A DNA stretch of 64,000 bases, taken from assembly GCF_014692675.1 (NCBI RefSeq), contig NZ_JABFCZ010000018.1, forward strand, positions 1 through 64,000, read 5' to 3'. Both the position numbers and the translations under genes were made by a program. The notes below the pieces were generated by a model that was not told where the DNA came from, searched no databases, and saw only the letters and a program-made list of their open reading frames with translations. The stretch's first letter is position 1; each line of letters begins with the position of its first letter. This stretch comes from Roseibium aggregatum. Lineage in GTDB: Bacteria > Pseudomonadota > Alphaproteobacteria > Rhizobiales > Stappiaceae. This document shows positions 15,149 through 24,413 of this stretch, piece by piece.

Positions 15149-16522
15149 TTACCGAACCATATTCAGCGCGTCGGAGAGCATCTGCTGCGCCGAGTTGACG
15201 ATCCGGGAGTTGGCCGAATAAGCCTGCTGCGTCACGATCAGCTTGGAGAATTCAGACGCGATATCCGCGTTCGAAAGTTCCAGCGATTCCGCAGTAATCG
15301 ATCCTCCTCCCGACAGACGGGGTTCGCCTGAGTCGGGGGTTGCCGCGAAGGCTGCACCATCGATACGCTTCAGGTTCTGTTCCGCATCAAACGTGGCAAG
15401 CGGGATCTTGAAGAGGCCGCGTGTCTGGTTGTTCGAATAGGAGGCGTTGATACGCCCCGATTCATCGATCGAGATGCCCTGCAGCACGCCCGCCGCGTAA
15501 CCGTCCTGGGTGATATCGACCGAGGTCGCCACGCCGGTCGGATCGGAAAACTGGGTCAAGGAACCGTTCGCGAATGAGAACTTCAGACCGGTTGTGGCCA
15601 CAGAGCCAACGGTTAGGTTGGCAACATCGAACCCGTTGCCCGTACCGTTGACCGTACCGATGGTACCGGCAGTCAACGTCCCCATCTTGCCGGCGCTGTC
15701 GAACTCAGCCCGACCGACTTCCAGCCACGCGGGATCATTACCGCCACTGCTGAGATACATGCTCCACTTGTCGTTGACGGCGCCCGCCGCATTGGCTGTT
15801 TTCGCCCAGCGGACTTCCACGTTCATGGCTGTACCGTTCTGGTTGTAGATCGTGGTCGATCCACCAGAAATCGATTCATTCAAGAACGTGGCTGCATTCG
15901 CCGAGGCAATGTTGGCGTTCTGCAGACCCGCGGAGAGCAGCGCCGTCGATTCCGTGGACCCATCGTAGTTGGTCGTATGCGGAACACGCGGCAGGTTTGC
16001 CTGATAGGGGATATCAACGGTCGCCTTGGCTTTGAGCGGCTGATCGCTGATTTGGATCACAGACGGTGTATCGCCAACAACGTTGCCGGTCGTCGCGTCC
16101 AAACCAAAACCCTTCAGGTAATAGCCTGACGCATTGACCAGATAGTTGTTCTCATCGAGTTCAAAGTCACCCGCGCGTGTGTAGTAAGTGGCATCCTGGA
16201 ACGTCTGCTGGCCGTCCACAACGGTACCGCGCTGGGTCACGTTGAAGTAACCCTCGCCGCTGATCGCCATGTAGGTGCTGACGTCGGAAGCAGAAATATC
16301 ACCCTGCACCGTGTTCGTAGCACGCGAGGTCGCAAAAGTAGTGCCGGAGACCTGCGTCGCCTGTTTCGCACCGCCGCCCGACACGAGATCTGCAAAACTC
16401 GTATCCAGGCGCTTGTAACCTGTCGTCTGCGAGTTCGAGACGTTACCGGAGATGTTTTCCAAGGCCTGCGCCTGTGCCGTGAGGCCGGACACCGCCGAAT
16501 TGATAGCCCCGTAGATACCCAT
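15149..16522 (-). CDS. flgE: FlgE, flagellar hook protein
   Basis: A 457-aa hook subunit. The N-terminus IYGAINSAVSGLTAQAQALE with NISGNVSNSQTTGYKR is the rod/hook signature; the FlgE domain follows (AISGEGYFNVTQRGTV). The C-terminus SNADIASEFSKLIVTQQAYS with SRIVNSAQQMLSDALN is the closing coiled-coil. GAGGAAG lies 5-10 nt before the ATG. It leads the minus-strand flgEKL operon. The 285 nt upstream, shared with the divergent moxR-like gene, should hold its promoter; no clear sigma-54 site was seen. Confidence 0.93.
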   Translation of the reverse strand: MGIYGAINSAVSGLTAQAQALENISGNVSNSQTTGYKRLDTSFADLVSGGGAKQATQVSGTTFATSRATNTVQGDISASDVSTYMAISGEGYFNVTQRGTVVDGQQTFQDATYYTRAGDFELDENNYLVNASGYYLKGFGLDATTGNVVGDTPSVIQISDQPLKAKATVDIPYQANLPRVPHTTNYDGSTESTALLSAGLQNANIASANAATFLNESISGGSTTIYNQNGTAMNVEVRWAKTANAAGAVNDKWSMYLSSGGNDPAWLEVGRAEFDSAGKMGTLTAGTIGTVNGTGNGFDVANLTVGSVATTGLKFSFANGSLTQFSDPTGVATSVDITQDGYAAGVLQGISIDESGRINASYSNNQTRGLFKIPLATFDAEQNLKRIDGAAFAATPDSGEPRLSGGGSITAESLELSNADIASEFSKLIVTQQAYSANSRIVNSAQQMLSDALNMVR

Positions 16523-16807
16523 TTTACTTCCTCATCAAGCTTTAGGGCATGCGCCCAGTTGTTCGGCACTTCATCCGCAAACAGCGTGCCACAATGCCTT
16601 CCGATGAGATTTTTAATTATAATTCAAATACTTACTTGATGGCATTCGATTTTCGCGGAATACGCCCGGCCCGGCACAAATGGCAAAATCGGCAATTTCT
16701 TCCCGGCGCACACGGCAAATCCGGCCCTGTAACGAACCTTCCCGGCCTGTTGAAACGGCGCGCTTGCGCGGGTTTCATCCGGCGCATACTGTTCCCCCAC
16801 CAAATCA

Positions 16808-17668
16808 ATGATGGACATGCTGATGCGTTTTGAAGGTACCGACAGCTACATAGCCACCGAAGACTTGCGCGTTGCCGTGAATGCGGCCGTCGCGCTCGAA
16901 CGCCCCCTGCTTGTGAAGGGCGAACCGGGCACGGGAAAGACCGTGCTCGCCCAGCAGGTCGCCCAGGCGCTCGGCGCTCCGCTGATCGAGTGGCATGTGA
17001 AATCGACCACCAAGGCACAGCAAGGCCTGTATGAATACGACGCCGTCTCCCGTCTGCGCGACAGCCAGCTCGGCGACGAGCGCGTCAAGGACATCAACAA
17101 TTACATCCGCAAGGGCAAGCTCTGGGAGGCGTTCACGGCCCCGGTCCGACCGGTCCTCCTGATCGACGAGATCGACAAGGCCGACATCGAGTTTCCGAAC
17201 GACCTGCTTCTGGAACTCGACCGCATGGAGTTCTTCGTCTACGAGACCGGGGAAAACGTCAGGGCCATCCAGCGCCCGATCGTGATCATCACGTCCAACA
17301 ACGAAAAGGACCTGCCGGACGCCTTCTTGCGCCGCTGCTTCTTCCACTTCATCAAGTTTCCGGACCGGGAAACCATGACGGAAATCGTCGAGGTGCATTT
17401 CCCCGGGCTGAAGCAACGCCTGCTGCGCGAAGCGCTGACCCTCTTCTATGACGTACGCGATGTGCCGGGTTTGAAAAAGAAGCCGTCGACTTCGGAACTG
17501 ATCGACTGGATCAAGCTCCTGGTCAATGAGGACGTGGATCCCGAAACCCTACGCCAGGGCGACACCGGCAAGCTCATCCCGCCGCTGCACGGCGCGCTTT
17601 TGAAGAACGAACAGGACGTGCATCTGTTCGAACGTCTGGCCTTCATGGCGCGACGGGAACGGACCTGA
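16808..17668 (+). CDS. MoxR-family AAA+ ATPase (CoxD-like)
   Basis: A 286-aa AAA+ ATPase. Walker A GEPGTGKT is at residues 38-45 and Walker B LLIDEID at 117-123; the sensor region has IVIITSNNEKDLPDAFLRRC. MoxR proteins act as chaperone-like motors, usually with a VWA-domain partner. The likely partner, a CoxE-like VWA protein, is encoded 5 kb downstream at 22717 on the same strand instead of next door. The start is uncertain: MMDMLMRF has no Shine-Dalgarno, and the ATG at 16823 (MRFEGTDSY) is equally possible. A 17-nt gap separates it from the next gene. Confidence 0.88.
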   Translation: MMDMLMRFEGTDSYIATEDLRVAVNAAVALERPLLVKGEPGTGKTVLAQQVAQALGAPLIEWHVKSTTKAQQGLYEYDAVSRLRDSQLGDERVKDINNYIRKGKLWEAFTAPVRPVLLIDEIDKADIEFPNDLLLELDRMEFFVYETGENVRAIQRPIVIITSNNEKDLPDAFLRRCFFHFIKFPDRETMTEIVEVHFPGLKQRLLREALTLFYDVRDVPGLKKKPSTSELIDWIKLLVNEDVDPETLRQGDTGKLIPPLHGALLKNEQDVHLFERLAFMARRERT

Positions 17669-17685
17669 CGAAAGAGGCGGCCACC

Positions 17686-18237
17686 ATGTTTGGGAAACCG
17701 TTTTTCCGGGCACGGTTTTCAGCTGCCGCCGGCCTGCTGGCGCTGGGCATGCTTCTGGCCGCCCTTCCCGATGGTGCATATGCCCAGGACAACGAGGACG
17801 GCTGGGTCAGCGACTTTGAAGGCCTGAGACATTTTTCCGGCATGCGCTGTCCGGATGTCGTGGGCGGGTTCCTCCGGTCCAAGGTCCTGGGCGCGGATTC
17901 CGACCGAATGGCCGGCTGCATCTATTACGGCGAGGACGGCATGACCGCGGTCCTTCGTCAGCATCTTTTGGGAACGGGAACCGCCGAAGCCCGGAAATAC
18001 ATGAAGAACTACAAGGCCGCGGGTTTCCGGGAAATCGCGCTGACCGGCGTGGCCCAAAGCGGTATCTCCTTCGTGACCAGAGACTGGACCCAGGCCACCC
18101 AGTGCGAGACGCTCTGGCATTTTGCGGGCAAGAAAGCCGACTACACCTTGTGGCTCACCTATTCCCTGCCCGGCCAGGAAACCATCGTCGGCCCGGCGGT
18201 AGCCGCCTTCACCGAGACACTCAACCGCCAGAACTGA
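17686..18237 (+). CDS. Secreted protein of unknown function
   Basis: A 183-aa protein with a clear signal peptide (Arg-rich start, hydrophobic GLLALGMLLAALP, cleavage probably after AYA at about 33). The mature part has three Cys (in GMRCPDV, AGCIYYG and TQCETLWHF), so disulphides in the periplasm are possible. Aromatic-rich segments such as DYTLWLTYSLPGQ suggest a small beta-rich fold. I do not recognise the family. AGAGGCGG precedes the ATG. It lies 17 nt after the MoxR gene and is probably co-transcribed with it. Confidence 0.8.
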   Translation: MFGKPFFRARFSAAAGLLALGMLLAALPDGAYAQDNEDGWVSDFEGLRHFSGMRCPDVVGGFLRSKVLGADSDRMAGCIYYGEDGMTAVLRQHLLGTGTAEARKYMKNYKAAGFREIALTGVAQSGISFVTRDWTQATQCETLWHFAGKKADYTLWLTYSLPGQETIVGPAVAAFTETLNRQN

Positions 18238-18309
18238 ATTTGGTTTCACGCGCTGGCCCTTTCGAAGCGCTTCCCATACTCTCCTCTCCCAGGACGGGAG
18301 GACACTGAC

Positions 18310-18837
18310 ATGCTTCGGCTCTTGCTGCTCAGACATGCCAAGTCGGATTGGGGAGATCCCTCCCAGGATGACATCGACAGACCGCTGAATGCCCGCGGAC
18401 GGGCGGCGGCCCGAACCATCGCCGCCTATTTCGCCGACCAGGATCTCCTGCCGGACCTCATCCTGTGTTCCAGCGCGCAGAGAACGCGCGAGACCCTGGC
18501 GCACCTGCTTCCCTTTCTGGACGGCGAATATGACATCCGGCTCATGGCCGATCTATACGACCAGAACGAAGACAGCTACGTGCCCATCCTGCAGACGAAT
18601 GGCGGTTCCGCCCGCACGCTTCTTTTGATCGGGCACAATCCGGCGATCGAAGAGACCGCCCTGGCTCTGGTCGGGTCCGGTCCGGAAGACGCCATCGAGG
18701 ATTTGGGCATGAAATTCCCGACCGGCGCTCTCGCCGTTCTTGATTTTCAGACCGACACCTGGGCGAAACTGAAACCGGAAAGCGGTCATCTCGACCGCTT
18801 CGTCAAACCCCGCAATCTCGAAATTCCTGACGAATAA
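18310..18837 (+). CDS. SixA-type histidine phosphatase
   Basis: A 175-aa phosphoglycerate-mutase-fold phosphatase of the short SixA group. The catalytic RHA motif (R8, H9 in LLLLRHAKSDW) and the second histidine in IGHNP (H109) are present, and the RxR-type segment SSAQRTRETL is in place. SixA in E. coli removes phosphate from HPt domains; an orphan HPt protein is encoded at 27155, but a link is only speculative. GGGAGGA lies 8 nt before the ATG. It precedes the ycjX-like gene on the same strand. Confidence 0.88.
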   Translation: MLRLLLLRHAKSDWGDPSQDDIDRPLNARGRAAARTIAAYFADQDLLPDLILCSSAQRTRETLAHLLPFLDGEYDIRLMADLYDQNEDSYVPILQTNGGSARTLLLIGHNPAIEETALALVGSGPEDAIEDLGMKFPTGALAVLDFQTDTWAKLKPESGHLDRFVKPRNLEIPDE

Positions 18838-18907
18838 GGGCATTTTCCGCGTTCGCCCGATTGCGAACCGGAAGGGGCACGCCTACATCTGCGGCGGAGA
18901 TATTGCA

Positions 18908-20425
18908 TTGACACGACTTCAGTCGCTCACAGAAGAAGCCCGCCTGACGCTGGCCAATCTCGCCGATACGGCCGGCGACCTGGCCGTTCCGAGCCTGCGC
19001 CTGGGCGTGACCGGGCTGGCCCGTTCCGGCAAGACCGTCTTCATTACCGCGCTGGTGCACAATCTTCTTCACGGCGGACGGCTGCCCGTCTTCCGGGCTG
19101 CCGCCGGAGGGCGCTTGTCCCGGGCGACCCTGCAACCCCAGCCGGACGATGCGGTTCCAAGGTTCGACTACGAAAGCCACGTCGCTGCCCTCGTCAACGA
19201 GCGGATCTGGCCGCAGTCGACGCGGCAGGTCTCCGAGCTGCGCCTGACGCTCGAATTCGAGAGTGCCTCTTACTTCTCGCGCAAGTTCGGCCGGGGCAGG
19301 CTGCATCTCGACCTGATCGACTATCCCGGAGAATGGCTGCTCGACCTGCCGCTGCTGTCCAAGTCCTATGCGGAGTTCTCCGCCGAGGCCCTGCGTCTGG
19401 CGCGCGCTCCGGGCAGATCGGCAATTGCCGCCGGGTGGCTGTCGATGCTTGGCGAAACGGATCCGGACGGACCGGAAAAGGAAACCGATGCGCAGAAACT
19501 GTCGGAGGCCTTCAAGCACTATCTCGCCGCCTGCCGGAACGATGCCCATGCCCTGTCCATGCTGCCGCCCGGACGGTTTCTCATGCCCGGCGACCTGGAC
19601 GGATCGCCGGCGCTGACCTTTGCCCCCCTCGACATCCCGGCCGACGCGCCGCCAGCCCGCAACGGCACCTTCCGCGCCATGATGGAACGGCGGTACGAGG
19701 CTTATAAATCCCACGTCGTCCGCCCCTTCTTCCGGGAGCACTTCGCACGCCTCGACCGGCAGATCGTGCTGGTCGATGTTCTTCATGCGCTCAATGCCGG
19801 CCCGTCGGCAATGACCGATCTGGAGGTCGCCCTTGGCGAAGTCCTGAAGGCCTTCCGGCCCGGGCGCAGAAGCTGGCTGGCATCCATTTTGAGCCGGCGC
19901 ATCGACCGGATCCTGTTTGCCGCCACCAAGGCCGATCACCTGCACCGGGAAGACCACGACCGGCTCGAGGCGATCCTGGAACGGCTGGTGGCACGCGGCA
20001 TCGAACACGCCCGCTTCAAGGGAGCGGAGGTCGAGGTTCTGGCCATGGCTGCGGTTCGCGCAACGCGTGAAGCGACGGTCAAGCACGCGGGCGAGGAACT
20101 GCCTGCCATCCTGGGCACCCCCCTGCCCGGCGAAACCGTGGGCGGCGAGAGCTATGACGGCAACACGGAAATTGCCATGTTTCCCGGGGACTTGCCGGAA
20201 GATCCTGACTCGGTTTTTGCAGGACCTGAATCAGGCTCTCAGGGCGCTGAAGCACAAGGAAAGCTTCACCCTGATTCAGAACATGAAGATATTGAATCAG
20301 CCCTTCAGTATTTGCGCTTCCGGCCACCGAAGCTCGACAGGACGGCCGAGGGCCTGACCTTGTCGCTGCCGCACATCCGCCTCGACCGGGCCCTCGAATT
20401 CCTTCTCGGAGACCGTCTCGCGTGA
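18908..20425 (+). CDS. YcjX-like P-loop NTPase, TTG start
   Basis: A 505-aa YcjX/DUF463-family GTPase-like protein. A P-loop GLARSGKT lies at residues 36-43, and a DxxG-like segment LDLIDYPGEW marks the switch region. The family is often stress-induced and paired with a YcjF-type membrane protein, as here. The start is TTG at 18908 with GGAG 8 nt upstream. Codons 430-465 hold an odd Glu/Ser/Gln-rich, lower-GC stretch (PESGSQGAEAQGKLHPDSEH) that contains a palindromic element (20226-20279), probably an in-frame insertion. It overlaps the next gene by 4 nt (GTGA). Confidence 0.88.
   Translation: MTRLQSLTEEARLTLANLADTAGDLAVPSLRLGVTGLARSGKTVFITALVHNLLHGGRLPVFRAAAGGRLSRATLQPQPDDAVPRFDYESHVAALVNERIWPQSTRQVSELRLTLEFESASYFSRKFGRGRLHLDLIDYPGEWLLDLPLLSKSYAEFSAEALRLARAPGRSAIAAGWLSMLGETDPDGPEKETDAQKLSEAFKHYLAACRNDAHALSMLPPGRFLMPGDLDGSPALTFAPLDIPADAPPARNGTFRAMMERRYEAYKSHVVRPFFREHFARLDRQIVLVDVLHALNAGPSAMTDLEVALGEVLKAFRPGRRSWLASILSRRIDRILFAATKADHLHREDHDRLEAILERLVARGIEHARFKGAEVEVLAMAAVRATREATVKHAGEELPAILGTPLPGETVGGESYDGNTEIAMFPGDLPEDPDSVFAGPESGSQGAEAQGKLHPDSEHEDIESALQYLRFRPPKLDRTAEGLTLSLPHIRLDRALEFLLGDRLA
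20226..20279. repeat. Palindromic element inserted in the ycjX-like gene
   Basis: CTGAATCAGG (20226-20235) and CCTGATTCAG (20270-20279) are perfect 10-nt inverted repeats 34 nt apart. The interval is less GC-rich than the flanks and codes for a low-complexity, charged stretch. The reading frame is kept through it. This resembles small palindromic elements that insert in frame into genes in Rickettsia and other alphaproteobacteria. Confidence 0.45.
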
Positions 20426-21474
20426 CCGACAATTCCTCGACATCCTCCGCTTCCGCGCGCGCAGGGCGCAAGCCCACCGCCTTTCGCCTGGACGACAGGA
20501 AAGTCCGGCTGACCGAGGACCCCACAGCCGTGCCGGACAACGATGAAGCGCTGATCGCGGCACTCGAGGAGGAGGCGGAAACCCCGCGCCTGCCGGCAGC
20601 CGCCAGTTCGCCGAAATCGGCCTTCAGCTTCGGCAAGTGGATCGCAATCGGGTTCAGCGGCCTGGTCAGCCTGGCTGTCGGCCTTGCGGTCGATGCGCTG
20701 ATCCGCGACCTATTTTCAAAGACCGAGTGGCTCGGCTGGGTCGGCATCGCGCTCGCCGCCGTTGCAGCACTCGGGCTTCTCGGCTTCATCCTGCGCGAGC
20801 TTCTGGGCCTGTTGCGCCTGGGCAAGATCGATCATCTGCGCGAGGCCCTCGCAAAGGCAGCGGAGGAGGATGATGCCCGGGCAGCCGGACGGCACCTGAA
20901 AGACCTGATCGCCCTCTACGAGGACCGGCCGGAGACGGCCCGCGGGCGGAAAGAACTGGCCGGCCACATGCGCGAGATCATAGATGGCCGGGACCTGGTC
21001 GTGCTCGCCGAGCGCGATCTCCTGAGCCCGCTCGATCTGGAAGCCAGGCGTATCGTCATGAACAGCGCCAAGCGGGTCTCGCTGGTCACGGCCGTCAGCC
21101 CGCGCGCCCTGGTCGATCTGCTGGCCGTCCTCATCGAGAACATGCGCACCATCCGCCGGGTGGCAGCGCTTTACGGCGGCCGGCCCGGCACGCTCGGTTT
21201 CCTCAGGCTGGCCAGGCATATCGCCACGCACCTGGCCCTGACCGGCGGCATGGCAGCGGGCGACAGCCTTGCCTCACAGGTTCTCGGCCACGGGCTGGCG
21301 GCCCGCCTGTCGGCCCGGCTCGGCGAAGGCGTCATCAACGGCCTTTTGACGTCGCGCATCGGCATTGCGGCCATCGCCGTCTGCCGCCCGGCGCCGTTCA
21401 TCGACACCAAAGGGCCGACGGTATCCGAATTTTTGAGCGAAATTGTCAAAACTACCGAGAAAGAAGACACGTAG
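20422..21474 (+). CDS. YcjF-like inner-membrane protein (DUF697/TIGR01620)
   Basis: A 350-aa protein with a polar N-terminus (about 70 residues, acidic), two hydrophobic helices (about 73-97 and 105-130), and a C-terminal DUF697-type domain with VSLVTAVSPRALVDLLAVLI and a second hydrophobic patch near residues 260-320. It begins with GTG overlapping the stop of the ycjX-like gene (GTGA), so the pair is translationally coupled. The conserved pairing suggests a membrane-bound GTPase complex; the biochemical role is unknown. Confidence 0.85.
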   Translation: MTDNSSTSSASARAGRKPTAFRLDDRKVRLTEDPTAVPDNDEALIAALEEEAETPRLPAAASSPKSAFSFGKWIAIGFSGLVSLAVGLAVDALIRDLFSKTEWLGWVGIALAAVAALGLLGFILRELLGLLRLGKIDHLREALAKAAEEDDARAAGRHLKDLIALYEDRPETARGRKELAGHMREIIDGRDLVVLAERDLLSPLDLEARRIVMNSAKRVSLVTAVSPRALVDLLAVLIENMRTIRRVAALYGGRPGTLGFLRLARHIATHLALTGGMAAGDSLASQVLGHGLAARLSARLGEGVINGLLTSRIGIAAIAVCRPAPFIDTKGPTVSEFLSEIVKTTEKEDT

Positions 21475-21588
21475 ATTTATTCGCGACTGAAATATTTTTG
21501 TCAGTCGTCATCAATATTGATCCATGTAAATGAATTGGTTTCGTTCTTTTGATAAAGCCTTTCCCGATCAATTTCGGGAGGCACCTAC

Positions 21589-22638
21589 ATGGCATCACAG
21601 CAACTTGAGGCGAATACCGCAAAGGAAACCGCGACAGCAACCATGGTCGCCAAAGCCGGAGGCAAGCCGGTGAAAGCTGCCCCGATTGCGGAGCTTGCCT
21701 CCGAAACGGGTACGCCTGCGGCCGCCCCTGAGAGCGGAGGAACGGCTCGGCACCATCTGGCGGAAATGCGCCATGATCCGGCGGCCATTCGCCATGTTTT
21801 CGAAACCGGCGAATATCCCTATGCCACCAAGATGCGCCGCTCTGCCTACGAGAAGCAGAAGGCGAAACTCCAGGCGGAACTCCTGAAGGCGCAGAAGTGG
21901 ATTCAGGAGACCGGCCAGAGGGTCGTGATCCTGTTCGAGGGCCGGGACGCGGCCGGCAAGGGCGGAACCATCAAGCGGTTCATGGAACACCTCAACCCGC
22001 GTGGCGCCAGTGTCGTCGCACTCCAGAAACCGACCGAGCGCGAGCAATACCAGTGGTATTTCCAGCGCTATATCGAGCATCTGCCATCGGCCGGAGAAAT
22101 GGTGCTGTTCGACCGCTCCTGGTACAACCGGGCGGGCGTCGAACGCGTGATGGGGTTTTGCAAACCCAACGACTACCTGGAATTCATGCGCCAGTGCCCG
22201 GAAATCGAGCGCATGCTGGTGCGCGACGGCGTGATGCTGTTCAAGTACTGGTTTTCGGTCACCCGGGAGGAGCAGCGGCGCCGTTTCGGGCAGCGCAAGA
22301 CCGATCCCCTGAAGCAATGGAAGCTGTCGCCGATCGATGTTGCCTCGCTCGACAAATGGGACGACTACACCGAAGCCAAGGAAGCCATGTTCTTCTACAC
22401 CGACACGGCCGATGCCCCCTGGACCATCGTGAAGTCGGACGACAAGAAGCGTGCACGCCTCAACTGCATGGAGCATTTCCTGAGCTGCCTGCCCTATCCG
22501 GACAAGGACCGCCGGGTGGTCAATGCAGCCGATCCCCTGATCGTCGGCTCCAGCCAGCATGTGATCGATCGGGACACGCATATCCTTGGCAAAACCCTGC
22601 ATCCGGACATCAAGGGCGGCCGAAACGGCAACGGCTGA
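21589..22638 (+). CDS. ppk2: Polyphosphate kinase 2 (PPK2)
   Basis: A 349-aa PPK2-family enzyme that phosphorylates nucleotides with polyphosphate. Walker A GRDAAGKGG is at residues 118-126 and Walker B FDRSWYNRAGVE at 174-185; the lid segment RRRFGQRKTDPLKQWKLSPI is present. The first 50 residues are an Ala/Glu/Thr-rich extension without family similarity. GGGAGG lies 8 nt before the ATG and is preceded by a CCCGA/TCGGG hairpin (21563-21578). A 7-bp inverted repeat, CGACTGA/TCAGTCG (21484-21507), lies in the upstream gap. One-domain PPK2; whether it prefers ADP or GDP cannot be told. Confidence 0.93.
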   Translation: MASQQLEANTAKETATATMVAKAGGKPVKAAPIAELASETGTPAAAPESGGTARHHLAEMRHDPAAIRHVFETGEYPYATKMRRSAYEKQKAKLQAELLKAQKWIQETGQRVVILFEGRDAAGKGGTIKRFMEHLNPRGASVVALQKPTEREQYQWYFQRYIEHLPSAGEMVLFDRSWYNRAGVERVMGFCKPNDYLEFMRQCPEIERMLVRDGVMLFKYWFSVTREEQRRRFGQRKTDPLKQWKLSPIDVASLDKWDDYTEAKEAMFFYTDTADAPWTIVKSDDKKRARLNCMEHFLSCLPYPDKDRRVVNAADPLIVGSSQHVIDRDTHILGKTLHPDIKGGRNGNG

Positions 22639-22716
22639 CGAGCGGACGGGAAACGCGCTTCCGGGACGGAGTGTTGCCACTCGACACTCCGTCTCCGTCC
22701 GGCTACCTTCCCGTTC

Positions 22717-23892
22717 ATGTTCATAACCTTCTTCACAGAGCTGAAATCCGCCGGCGTTCCGGTTTCCTTGCGCGAATATCTTTCGCTGATGGAAGCGCTG
22801 GAACTGGACCTGGCGGAACGCAAGGTCGAGGATTTCTACTATCTCGCCCGCACGGCCCTGGTGAAGGACGAAAGCAATCTGGACCGCTTCGACCGGGTCT
22901 TCGGCCATGTCTTCAAGGGGCTCGATCTTTTAAGCGACGCCCCGGCAGGCGATATTCCGGAAGAGTGGCTGCGAAAACTTGCCGAGAAACATCTCACGGA
23001 AGAGGAAAAAGCCCAGATCGAGGCGCTCGGCGGCTTTGAAAAGCTGATGGAAACCCTGCGCGAGCGGCTGAAGGAGCAGGAAAAGCGCCACCAGGGCGGC
23101 AGCAAGTGGATAGGCACCGCCGGCACGTCCCCCTTCGGCGCCTATGGCTACAATCCGGAAGGCGTGCGCATCGGCCAGAAGGAAAGCCGCCACCGGCGCG
23201 CGGTCAAGGTCTGGGACAAGCGCGAGTTCAAGGATCTGGACGACACGCTGGCGCTCGGCACCCGCAACATTCAGGTCGCGCTCAAGCGCCTGCGCAATTT
23301 CGCCCGCACCGGTGCGGCCGAGGAGCTGGATCTCGACAACACCATCCGCTCCACCGCCCACAAGGGCCTCCTGGACGTGAAGATGCGCCCCGAACGGCGC
23401 AACGCGGTCAAGGTGCTCCTGTTCTTCGACATCGGCGGATCGATGGACGATCACATCCGGGTCTGCGAGGAACTGTTCTCCGCCGCCCGGACCGAATTCA
23501 AGGTCATGGAGCATTTCTACTTCCACAACTGCCTTTACGAATATGTGTGGAAGGAGAACAAGCGGCGCCATGCCGAGCGCATCGACACCATGGATGTGCT
23601 CCACAAGTACCCGTCGGACTACAAGGTGATCTTCGTCGGCGATGCGTCCATGAGCCCCTACGAGATCGCCTATGCCGGCGGCTCGGTGGAGCACTGGAAC
23701 GAGGAACCGGGCAGCGAGTGGATCAAGCGGGTCACCGATCTTTACAAGAGCGCTGTCTGGCTCAATCCCGTGCGCGAGGAGCACTGGGGCTACACCCATT
23801 CCATCAAGATGCTGCACGAACTGATGGAAGGCCGGATGTATCCGCTGACCGTGGAAGGCCTGACCGAGGCCATGAAGGAACTGGCGCGTTAG
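22717..23892 (+). CDS. CoxE-like VWA-domain protein
   Basis: A 391-aa protein of the CoxE-like VWA family, the usual partner of MoxR/CoxD ATPases such as the one at 16808. The N-terminal half is helical and charged. The VWA domain begins near residue 230 with LLFFDIGGSMDDH: the metal site reads D238-x-G240-x-S242, with Gly in place of the usual middle Ser of DxSxS, which is seen in this subfamily. No Shine-Dalgarno is visible before the ATG. The role is probably in assembly or quality control of a metal-containing or membrane complex; the client is unknown. Confidence 0.85.
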   Translation: MFITFFTELKSAGVPVSLREYLSLMEALELDLAERKVEDFYYLARTALVKDESNLDRFDRVFGHVFKGLDLLSDAPAGDIPEEWLRKLAEKHLTEEEKAQIEALGGFEKLMETLRERLKEQEKRHQGGSKWIGTAGTSPFGAYGYNPEGVRIGQKESRHRRAVKVWDKREFKDLDDTLALGTRNIQVALKRLRNFARTGAAEELDLDNTIRSTAHKGLLDVKMRPERRNAVKVLLFFDIGGSMDDHIRVCEELFSAARTEFKVMEHFYFHNCLYEYVWKENKRRHAERIDTMDVLHKYPSDYKVIFVGDASMSPYEIAYAGGSVEHWNEEPGSEWIKRVTDLYKSAVWLNPVREEHWGYTHSIKMLHELMEGRMYPLTVEGLTEAMKELAR

Positions 23893-23920
23893 AAGCGCGC
23901 CAGCTTAAAGCCTCAGCGCC

Positions 23921-24346
23921 TCAATCCCGCAGCACCATCACCGAGCACGGAGCATGGCGCACGATATGTGCGGCATTGGAGCCGATGAAGTAGGTCGCAA
24001 AGCCCGGCTTGTGCGAATGCAGCAGCACAAGGTCGCAGCCGCTGTCGGCCGCCGCCTCGATCACCTCGTGGTAAACCGTGCCGACCCGGATCTCCGAGGT
24101 GACGACATCTTTCGATACGCCCAGCTTCTGGACGACGCCGTCAAGAATCGCCTGAGTCTCGGCAACTTCCTTCGCCTGAAAGTCTTCCGGCAACTGGCTT
24201 GCCACGAAGCTCTGCACTTCCGGACAAACGGCGAGCAGATGGATCTTGGCGCCGTAGTCCTTGGCGAACTGTTGCGCCTTGGCCAATGCGTCATCGGCAA
24301 ATCCGGTTTCGGCCGGATCGATCGGCAGGAGTATTTTCTTGAACAT
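23921..24346 (-). CDS. Universal stress protein (UspA family)
   Basis: A 141-aa single-domain UspA protein: the N-terminal strand FKKILLPIDPAETG, then DLVLLHSHKPGF and the nucleotide-binding loop FIGSNAAHIVRHAPCSVMVL (the G-x2-G-x9-G-S/T type pattern is only partly kept). The ATG at 24346 has GGGGTGGA upstream and gives the normal family start; the frame stays open further 5' into the araC-like gene, without family similarity. It is a probable stress-response ATP-binding protein. It is downstream of, and on the same strand as, the AraC regulator. Confidence 0.88.
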   Translation of the reverse strand: MFKKILLPIDPAETGFADDALAKAQQFAKDYGAKIHLLAVCPEVQSFVASQLPEDFQAKEVAETQAILDGVVQKLGVSKDVVTSEIRVGTVYHEVIEAAADSGCDLVLLHSHKPGFATYFIGSNAAHIVRHAPCSVMVLRD

Positions 24347-24413
24347 ATTCCACCCCAAGTTTCTGAATGCGCTGATCTTCGGATTTTTGCCCATGGTCGC
24401 GCCATGAGCCAGA

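Noticed and set aside
16523..16807. Possible sigma-54 promoter upstream of flgE
   Set aside because: A CGGCAC-like string occurs but the -12 GC element is not at the right spacing, so I do not call it.
20226..20279. Reading the palindrome as an intragenic terminator
   Set aside because: There is a 34-nt interior and no T tract, and the reading frame continues to a conserved C-terminus.
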